From contig WNYE01000111.1 in assembly GCA_021396245.1 (NCBI GenBank), positions 1-64,000 on the forward strand: 64,000 nt of DNA. Direction: 5' to 3'. The notes beneath the pieces are model-generated. The model was not told where the DNA came from. It did no database searches and worked only from the letters and a program-made list of their open reading frames with translations. Positions 55,497-64,000 of this stretch are shown here, in pieces; position 1 is the first letter of the stretch; each line of letters starts with the position of its first letter. Origin of the DNA: Sporothrix humicola. Taxonomy: Eukaryota; Ascomycota; Sordariomycetes; Ophiostomatales; Ophiostomataceae. The position numbers were made by a program, and so were the translations under genes.

Positions 55497-58400
55497 CTAC
55501 TGGTACCGCATCTGTCTGGAACCATCACCTTGAATAACTGCCCCACCTCCTCCGCTCGATGGGTTGTGCGGGTCATACTCGTCGTAATAGGCGGGGTCAG
55601 CCCGCGTCACCGATCTCTGAGAATGAGGAGCCGCTACCTGTCTGTCACGGCCGGGCGGCTGTCTAGTCTCACCGCGACGGTCACGCTCATGAACCGGCCC
55701 AGCAGGGTACTGTTCATAACGTGCAGAGCCGCTGTGGCCATAGCCGGCAGGAGGGGCGCCACGATAGTCCTCGGCGTACTCGTATTGTTCATGACGGTCG
55801 TGACGGACCAAGGCTCGGCTGCTTGAGTCCCTAACGCCGGCCTCTTCATATGGCGCTTGAGCAGGCGAGTGACCGGGACCAGGGGCAGAGGCGTAGTAGC
55901 GCTCTCCAGGTGCACGGCGTTCAACAGGCGGTCCCGCTTCATATCGAACGGGGCGCCGAGCAAGGTATTCATTATCACCCTCGACGACCCGCACGACTTC
56001 ATAGGCCCCGTACGGTTCGTATTCCGCTTGGCGGTAGACCCGGCCACCACGATCAGGCTCATCTGCATACTCTCTCGGATAGTATTCTTGGCGAGTCGGG
56101 CCGCGGACATATTCCACAGGCGCGCCACGGCGATCGTAGGTTTCGCGGTACTCTCTGGGGTGGCCAGCATATACTGGCTCCTCGGCATAGCGACGTGGAG
56201 GAGGCGGGCGGCGCTCGTAATATGGTCCAGCCGGCGCAGACGGCGGACCAAAGTAGTCGTCATACTCATCATAATGGTTATACCCACGAGGTTCATGGTA
56301 ATACCCGCGCACTTCGTGTCTCGGCACAACCTCACGGCCATATTCATCGACATACACAACACGAGCAGGAGCACGGGGCGGCGGCGGGCGCTCTCTAGTT
56401 CCCGGCGAACGATGGACGGGCTCGCCGTCAAGGTGGTTCTCGAGGGCACCCAGCAGATCCTGTCTCTGAGCTGGAGGCGGAGGCGGAGGCGGAGGCGGAG
56501 GCGGAGCTGAAGTCGGATCGTTGCGTGTGACTGCACTTTGTGCCGGAGGTGCATTGCGTGTGGTACTGAAGGGCCGATCATCCTCCTCTTCCTTGATCTC
56601 GACTTCAGGCTCACGGACAGGGGCCGGCGCAGGGTTTTGTGCCGTTTCATTCTTGACCTGCGTACGGGCTTCAAGCGCCTTTTGCGAAGCTTTAGCTTTG
56701 TACGCCTTGGCACGCTTTTCTCTCTGCAACGCCTCCCTCTTTACCCGCTCGTCCTTGGTGCTGGCAGAATAGAATTCGGCAGCCTCCTCAACCAGCTCTC
56801 CAATGTCCAACCCCCTTGCTCTATTGACCATGAGTGAACTGACGACAGGCGGGAGGGGATCCAGCATTTGCTCCAGCCAGTCCAGGGGTGGCTTTGCCCC
56901 AACTGGATCCGTGTTGAACGGGTTCGGACCACCTGTTATCCGGCCGCCAACGTGTGCTTGATAGAAATGTACAACAAGCTCGGGGAAGTCATATGAAGTG
57001 TCCGATTTTAGATCGGAGTTCGGTACTTTATCAAGCCGACGATAGCAAGCATAGCAGTGGACACGCATGGAGCGTCTCATGGACTCCATTTCCTTGGTCT
57101 TCATGATTCTATCCTTGAAGAGGGCTAATGGAAGCTTTTCGCCAAAAACATGTTGATAGTGCTTGTTTGTGTGGTAGAGGAGCGTTTGTAGCTTCATGAC
57201 AGCTGGGAGGAACTGGACTCTTTCAATATCCTCCCACAACCGAGAAGAGAAATCAACCAGCTCATCAAGCCTTTCGCGGTAAGGTGATTTCGGGCTTCGA
57301 TTGGGACCGCCGTCCCTATCACTTCCGCGGGGCCAGCGGTCTTCAAACGGATTTTCATTCAGACCACACACAGGGACAGCTGGCGCGGCGGACCCAAAAG
57401 GATTGGGAGGAGCGTTGGCCACCACAGGGGGTGGAAACTGAGCAGGCTCCACGTACGGTGGTTCTGCATGCCCAAAGGGCGGCGCACCGAAAGACTGGAC
57501 GTCTGGAGGAGGGGGAATAAGATGCGGGGCTGTGTGCTGGGTTGCCATACCCTGATTCACAGGCGGTTGGAAAGGCGCCGGGGCGGGTGGCGGAGGAGGC
57601 AGTGACTCGGGCGGGATCTCTGGCTGGAATGCGTAGGACTTGGCTTCCCGACGCTGACGTTCTTTTGCGGCGCGCTTAGCTGCCGGGGCAAGTTTCTTCT
57701 GTTTCTGTTGGGTTTGCGCCGCCGACTGGGGAAGCGGTACAGGCAAGCCAGTGGTCTTTGAGACACGAGGGTTGGGTCTGAAGGGCGGCTCCTCTGGCCA
57801 CTCAGCTCTCCAAAAGACAACAATATTGCCCACACTAAGAACATTTGTATGTTTTGCGGCGTAGTGCTGGAGAGTGCCCTCGAAACCGAAGAACTTAGAT
57901 GCGATATCGCAAAGAGGGCACAAGAACAGGTCGGTCCGAAACTTGGCTGCAAGCGGCCGGACTTTGACGTCGAACACATACTTCATGTTCTCCAAGGTCA
58001 GCTTCTGGGTGAAGGGACCCTCGGGTGGGTCAACGATGGGCTCCCGGCCAGCCTCGCGGGCAGCCTTTGCGTCCTTTTCAACTTCCATGTAGAAGCGCTT
58101 TCTGACATGAAGCAGAACATCGGCAGCAAATGCTGGTGCATTGTCCTTGTTTATCTTGTCGCCATCTTCCCAGTCGCCAATGATTGCTTCGTCGGCGTAC
58201 TTGAGAATCTTGAGGCGAACAGGGCCTTGAATGAAGTCCCACTCGGCATCGATTTCCTCGCTGGTCTTCTCCTTTGCGACTTGTGACTCTTTCGCAGCGG
58301 GTGTCTCGGTTGCGACCGGCGCGGAAGGTGATTGGGCGAGCGGCCCCGGGGATGGCTTCTTGACAATCGCAGTCTCGACAGGTGTTGGAGCTGGGGCAGC

Positions 58401-59571
58401 TGGAGTTTGCTCAAGCTCTTTGGGCTTGGCAAGTTCCGTGAACTTCTGGGCAATTTTCACAGCGGGATACCCTTTGCCTTTGGGGTAAAGCAGCGAGCGC
58501 ATATTTGCAACACCGCCAGTCTCGTCATACTTGTCCCATTTCGCACAGTCGGTCCTCAGTTCCGAGCCCCGGATCGACAACCCCTTTTGCCACTCTTCGG
58601 CCGCGTGGGCACCAAGCTCTCTCACGGAAGCGAACTCCTCGCGGAGACGCTCGACGTCTTCCTTCCAATAGATCTTGGTCACCTGGGCCGACGGCGGCAG
58701 CTGGCCGCGCTCAATGGCGCTCAGCGGAACCACGCAAGAAAGTGAGGTCATAAACACAAACTGGAGCGCGGGAAGCAGAAACGTCGAGCCAGAAGACACC
58801 AACAATTCCATTTCCTGTTGGGTTAGAAACAAGTTGGGGGGTATAGCAAAAATAGTAGGGGAGACTTACTGTCAAGGTATTCCTAGATAGACAGGTGCCG
58901 CAGCAGCGGACGCGGAACTCCCAGATACGGGCCACGCCGTCGATGCCGGGTCCATAGCGATAAGGATCAGTGGCAGACATTGCCCGTCTCGTATCCCGTC
59001 TGCCGCAAAACTGACACGTCGACATGCAGGCCATTCGCCAAATTTCGATCTCCGTCTTTCCCCTGAGGGGGTTGGGCATTTTGGGCCAGAATCTGCGTCT
59101 CGCGTTTCGCCAAAGAATGTTTGGCTGGACGACTTGGACGCAGGACTTTTCGAGAGGCGGTGGACGCTTTTCCACCACGACTGTCGAAGCCGGGTCGAGG
59201 TAAGAGTTGAACAATTTGTTGACCATCAACAAATTCCCCAACGTCCTCGGAGGGCAGAAAGAAAAGATATGGTGCCAGACCTCGGCGGGTAGAAGTGATC
59301 TATCCGCGTCAGGACTGGTGGGAGCCTCCAACTTGGCCTTCTTGGACTGAGTAGCAGGCTGCTCATCCGCGGCGTTGGGAGCAGTGTTTGCATCTGTTGA
59401 TGCAGCTTCTTCAGAAGCTTTGCGTTTCTTTGACAGAAGACTGGCTTCTTGATCAGGGATCAGGGTATCTGGGCCGTCATCCATGACAATGTCTGGGGTG
59501 ATGGCAGAGTCATCGCTCGTCGGCTCAGAAATGGTAGCCATTTCCGATGGTCGGGGTGTTGGTTCGGCCAT
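55497..59571 (-). CDS. F-box and zinc-finger protein with low-complexity C-terminal half
   Basis: Exon 1 is 59571-58870, intron 54 nt, exon 2 58814-55497; 1,339 residues. I start at the ATG giving MAEPTPRPSEM; an earlier in-frame ATG would add a hydrophobic, UTR-like stretch. Residues about 91-130 form an F-box (LLPAEVWHHIFSFCPPRTL). A Cys cluster follows (CQFCGRRDT, RCCGTC). Exon 2 has two further zinc-finger-like units (LFLCPLCDIASKFFGFEGTLQHYAAKH; VHCYACYRRLDK with VVHFYQAHVG). The middle has Pro-rich and Lys/Arg coiled segments, and the last 300 residues are rich in Tyr, Arg, Glu, Pro and Gly (YEPYGAYEVVR type), typical of RNA-binding or phase-separating tails. An SCF adaptor role is suggested by the F-box; a nucleic-acid target by the fingers. 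Function unproven. Confidence 0.85.
56472..56506 (-). repeat. GGAGGC hexamer repeat encoding polyproline
   Basis: Tandem GGAGGC/GGCGGA units encode ten or more consecutive prolines in the F-box/zinc-finger protein. Length may be polymorphic without frame loss. Confidence 0.85.
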
Positions 59572-60843
59572 GGCCCGAACCTGGTTGTGGTATGGAGGAA
59601 AAACAAACAATGCAGAGAGAAAAAAATTGAAGCGGAAGAAAAGAGGGGACAAGAAGGGCTAAATACAAGAAAAAACTGTGACTCGAGAAGGAACAACAAC
59701 AGTCCAAAAATGGAAGTCGCGACCCAGTATCAAGAAACAGAAAATGGGGAAGGAACGACCCAGCTTTTATTTGTATCAACAAAAGAGGCCAATCCACAGC
59801 AAGATTAGAGATCTAATCAAACACTGGCAAGACACAACGCGAGACGCGCGTTGAGAACCAAAGTCAACACTCGTCGACAGGCGTGTATAAATTAACAAAG
59901 GGAAACGATGTACCACCAGTGGCTCGTCATGGCTCTTGAGAACCGCACGAGACTGTCTATAGAGAGCTTTCTCTATATTCTATGGTGATGCAATTGTGAC
60001 GTGAGAAAAATGCGGTGATGATAGAGTTGTTGATAGTCCCCCTTCGATGCTTTCTCTGAATGAATCCTGAGAATGCAACCAGACAAGATCTATCGAGAAT
60101 GAACAAAGGCTGGTGACCCGTTGCCGGATATTAAGGTGCAAGAGAGGAGGCGAATAGGGAGGTATATTAGATGCCGTAATCGGTCGTGAAATGAAATAAC
60201 GCTGGCGTTCAACAAAGGGCGTATATGTTTGTTGATTGTTCACAAAATCATTCGTTGTTGATGTCGATTTTGATGAAGAAAACTCAGTGAAATCGCCCCT
60301 GTAATTAGATGCTAGCAGATTGTACTTGGCTGGAGTGATCACTGGCACAGAGGCGGCGCATTATTTTTCCGGGCCGGCTGAAACGCGGAGCTACAAGTGT
60401 GGAGTTTGGAATCAGTGAGACTTCAGTGCCTGACAGCGATGACGCAGCCGATTGCAGTGGATCCACCCATCCGGTAGCGGGCAGCTGCGACTGGCCGATG
60501 CTACTGCTCAACAAGTGCTCCTGCCTTGCCGAGCTCAACAGCCCCTCTCGTCGCAATCATCGTCAGCTCACTCAACTTTCGACTTTCTTTCGCATCACAT
60601 CGCCTACGACGAGCGGACGATCATTTCTGGTCGACTGTGCGACATCTACAATTTGTCGCACGCATTACGACTTGCTCACATCGACAGCACACGACCAATC
60701 ACCCCAGCCACCCGAAATACCCACTCACTCGCATCGATCGACAGTCAAGCTCCAAAGAGCTTCAAGCGATAACGAGGACAGCAACAAACAACACAAATAC
60801 AACGACGGCGGCCTTGCATGACCGCAAGACCTAGCCCGGCACA
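59572..60843. other. Divergent intergenic region
   Basis: Shared upstream region of the F-box/zinc-finger gene and the NPC1-type gene. It includes poly-purine and CA/AC-rich stretches. No gene seen. Confidence 0.6.
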
Positions 60844-63800
60844 ATGACGAGGCTCTCACGAGCCGTCGCTGCGGTGCTCCTCCTAGCTGGTCTGGGAGAA
60901 GCGGCAGCACCAAGCGAGGGCTTTACGGCCAAGCACGAAGCCGGACGCTGCGCGATTCGCGGGCAATGTGGAAAGAAGAGCATATTTGGAGCCGAACTCC
61001 CGTGCGTGGACAATGGACTGGCAACAGAGCCCGACGAGGATGTGCGGGAACAGCTCGTCGGCCTGTGCGGGCCAAAGTGGAAGTCCGGCCCGACCTGCTG
61101 TGACGGCCAACAAGTAAGTAACTTCGAGGAAGACGCCATGTTTATCACTCTGGTCTAACAATTTCCAGTTAAAAGTGCTCAAAGACAACCTCGCAACGGC
61201 GAACCAGCTCATCTCGTCGTGCCCGGCCTGCAAGGAGAATTTCTACAACCTCTTCTGCACGTTCACATGCTCGCCCGACCAATCTCTCTTTATCAACGTG
61301 ACCGACGCCGCCGAGAAAAACGGCAAGCTGTTGGTGACAGAGCTCGACCAGCTCGTGTCCGAAGAGTATGGCGCCGGCTTCTACGACAGCTGCAAGGAGG
61401 TCAAGTTTGGACCGACCAACTCCAAGGCCATGGCCCTGATTGGCGGTGGTGCTAAGAACTACACTGAGTTCCTCACGTTCCTGGGCAAGCAGCGCCTCGG
61501 TGGCTCGCCCTTCCAGATGAATTTCCCGCTGTCATACCCCGAACCCGACATGGCACCGCGCCAGTCGACCCCGAAAAAGTGCAACGACGAAGACCCCAAC
61601 TTCCGCTGCGCCTGCATCGACTGCCCACCCGTTTGCCCTGAGCTGCCCGCCCTCAAGAAGCAAAAGGAGTGCCACGTCGGCCTTCTGCCTTGCCTATCGT
61701 TTGCCTCGATCCTCACCTACTCGGTTCTGGCGGCTCTCGTGATTGTCTGGGCCGGCCTACGCTTCTGGTACACACAGAACCGTAACCGCGGCCTTCCCCT
61801 GTTGCACGACCCTCGCGGCGATGCTGACGACGAAGACGACATTGAAGACGACGAGCATCACGCCTTCCTCTATGGGTTTATCCGTGGCACGACGTCCAAC
61901 GTATCGGCTGCTGAAGAGGCTCCCACCGACTATGTCATCAACGTTTGGTGCAACAAGGTGTTCCGGAAACTGGGACACTGGGCGGCTCGATTCCCCGGCA
62001 TCAGCATCGGGACTAGCCTGCTTGTTGCCACTGTCCTGAGTCTGGGTCTGTTCCGCTTTAAGCTGGAGCTGGACCCTGCTCGTCTCTGGGTCAGCCCGAC
62101 GTCGGCTGCCGCACAGGAGAAGGCATTCTTTGACACGAGCTTTGGACCGTTTTACCGCGCTGAGCAGGCATTCCTGGTCAACGACACGCATCCCTCTGGT
62201 CCTGGCCCCGTCTTGAGCCAGGAGACACTGGTGTGGTGGATGGATGTGGAGAAGAGCATCCAGGAGCTCAAGGGACAGGAGTACGGTGCCACGCTCGACG
62301 ACGTCTGTTTCAAGCCGACTGGTTCTGCCTGCGTGGTTCAGTCGGTCGCCGCCTACTTTGGCAACGAACCCTCTCTTGTTGGCACGTCCTGGAAGAAGAC
62401 GCTGCGGTCGTGCGCCCAGCGCCCGGTTGAGTGTCGCCCCGAGTACGGCCAGCCCCTCGACCCTGAGTCAATCCTGGGCCAGTTCCCCGACGCTGCTCAC
62501 GCCGACGAGGCCAAGGGTATGACAGTCACCTGGGTCGTCAACAACTATGCCGAAGACACACCCGAAGTCAAGCGCGCCATGGACTGGGAGCAGGCTTTGA
62601 AAAAGCGCCTTCTCGAGGTGCAGGAAGAGGCATCGGAGCGTGGCCTTCGCCTGTCGTTCTCGACCGAGATCAGTCTCGAGGAAGAGCTCAACAAGTCGAC
62701 CAACACGGACGCCAAGATTGTCATCATCAGCTATGTCATCATGTTCCTGTACGCCTCCATTGCCCTCGGCTCGACGACGCTCTCTTTCGGCGACCTGTTC
62801 CGTCACTTTGGTGTGTTCCTGGTCGAGTCCAAGTTTGGTCTTGGTTTTATCGGCGTCCTGATTGTTGTCATGTCGATTACAGCGTCCATCGGTCTGTTTT
62901 CCTGGGCCGGCCTGAAGGCAACCCTGATTATTGTGGATGTCATTCCGTTCATTGTTCTGGCCGTCGGCGTCGACAACATTTTCTTGATTGTCCACGAGTT
63001 TGAGCGTGTCAACATCAGCCACCGGGACGAAGAGGTGGCTCAGCGCATCGCCCTGGCTCTAGGCCGCATGGGTCCGTCTATCCTCTTCTCTGCCATCACA
63101 GAGACGGCTTCCTTTGCACTAGGTGCCTTTGTTGGTATGCCGGCCGTGCGCAACTTTGCCATTTATGCCGCCGGTGCCGTGTTCATCAACGCTATTTTGC
63201 AAGTCACGGGCTTCGTGTCTGTCCTGGCTCTGAACCAGATTCGTGTCGAGGAGAATCGTGCCGATATTCTCTTTTGTATTCCGGTTAAGTCGGCCCGTGT
63301 GCACCTTAACGAGGAGTACTCTGGCCGCTACAACGACTCCAACGGCTTTAGTGACGAGTTGGCTCGTGAAAGCTGGCTGCAGCGGTTCATCCGCCAGCGC
63401 TATGCTCCTACTCTTCTCAAGAAGAACGTCAAGGCTGGCATCCTCATCTTCTTTACCGGTCTGTTTGCTGCCGGTATTGCCCTTCTGCCTTATGTCCAGC
63501 TCGGCCTCGACCAGCGTGTTGCCATCCCCGACGACTCGTACCTCATCCCCTACTTCAACGACCTCTACGACTACTTCGAGTCGGGCCCGCCAGTCTACTT
63601 CGTCACAAAGGACCTGAACGCCACCCAGCGTCTGCACCAGCAAGAGCTCTGCTCGCGCTTCCCGACGTGCCAGCTGACGTCTTTGACGGGCATTCTGGAG
63701 CAGGAGCGCAAGCGGTCCAATGTGTCGTACATTGCATCGCCCACGGCCAGCTGGATCGACGATTTTTTCCTGTGGCTCAATCCCGACTTCGAGAGCTGCT

Positions 63801-64000
63801 GTGTTGAGAACAAAAAGCCCTGCTTTGCCAACCGCATCCCGCCGTGGAACGTGACACTGTCCGGCATGCCTGAGGGTGATGAGTTTGTCTACTACCTCAA
63901 GAAGTTTATCAACGCGCCGACCACCGAAGAATGCCCTCTTGGCGGCCAGGCGTCCTACGGCCAGGCCCTCGTCATTGACGCGGAGCACGACACTCTGCCG
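60844..64000 (+). CDS. ncr1: NPC1/Ncr1-type sterol transporter (partial, runs off the right edge)
   Basis: Exon 1 is 60844-61113, intron 55 nt, exon 2 from 61169 to the window end; 1,034 residues are present of an expected 1,250-1,300. A signal peptide covers about 1-21 and leads to the Cys-rich NPC1 N-terminal sterol-binding domain (GRCAIRGQCGKKS, CPACKENFYNLFCTFTCSPDQS). The first helix is at about 275 (LTYSVLAALVIVWAGL). A large lumenal domain follows, then the sterol-sensing domain at about 605-775 (IISYVIMFLYASIALG; DVIPFIVLAVGVDNIFL; SILFSAITETASFALGAFVG). The second lumenal Cys-rich loop is present; the final helices are missing only because the window ends. It exports sterol or sphingolipid from the vacuole/lysosome lumen to the membrane. 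Confidence 0.96.

Overview
The window is nuclear DNA of a filamentous ascomycete (Pezizomycotina, most likely a Sordariomycete; genus not determinable). Genes are spaced by 0.2-2.3 kb, carry short GT-AG introns (mostly 49-92 nt, several with a CTAAC-type branch site), have strongly C-biased third codon positions, and include clear fungal orthologues (Hir1, Vps1, Cox19, Ncr1/NPC1). I support 21 protein genes, one running off the right edge. I saw no tRNA, rRNA, CRISPR array or intact transposon.

Layout. 0-5 kb: a membrane-anchored WbsX-type glycan enzyme whose 3' end needs a one-base frame correction, then an APH-fold kinase. 6-14 kb: a large F-box-like protein with a minisatellite-bearing intron, a methionine-permease-like transporter and a small orphan. 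14-21 kb: a CAP59/CMT1-type mannosyltransferase, then a divergent pair (FMN-dependent NtaA/DszA-type monooxygenase and Dal5-family permease) sharing a promoter with a CGG-N6-CCG element, which looks like a small uptake-and-degradation module. 21-30 kb: the accessory island described below. 30-42 kb: a small basic H1-tail-like protein, Hir1, an intronless GH2 beta-galactosidase and a P450. 44-50 kb: a secreted four-LysM protein, a fused alpha-beta succinyl-CoA ligase-like mitochondrial protein, and Cox19. 52-64 kb: Vps1, a 1,339-residue F-box/zinc-finger protein and the first 1,034 residues of the NPC1-type sterol transporter.

Most interesting region (21,009-29,625). A subtilisin-like serine protease with an N-terminal DUF7580-like region is divergently paired with a large NLR-like protein (helical N-domain, C2H2-type fingers, WD40 propeller, ankyrin repeats, no visible nucleotide-binding domain). 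A gasdermin-like pore-forming protein follows immediately. This is the gene combination of the fungal HET-Q1/HET-Q2 (gasdermin plus activating S8 protease) cell-death systems, here with an added multi-repeat putative sensor. The protease frame is interrupted once upstream of an intact catalytic triad, so the module is either inactivated, mis-assembled at one base, or spliced through a weak intron.

Other points are two outsized introns in unrelated genes that share a short GC-rich repeated motif, an internal transit-peptide-like segment at a fusion junction, and pyrimidine-rich leaders several hundred nt long upstream of two genes.
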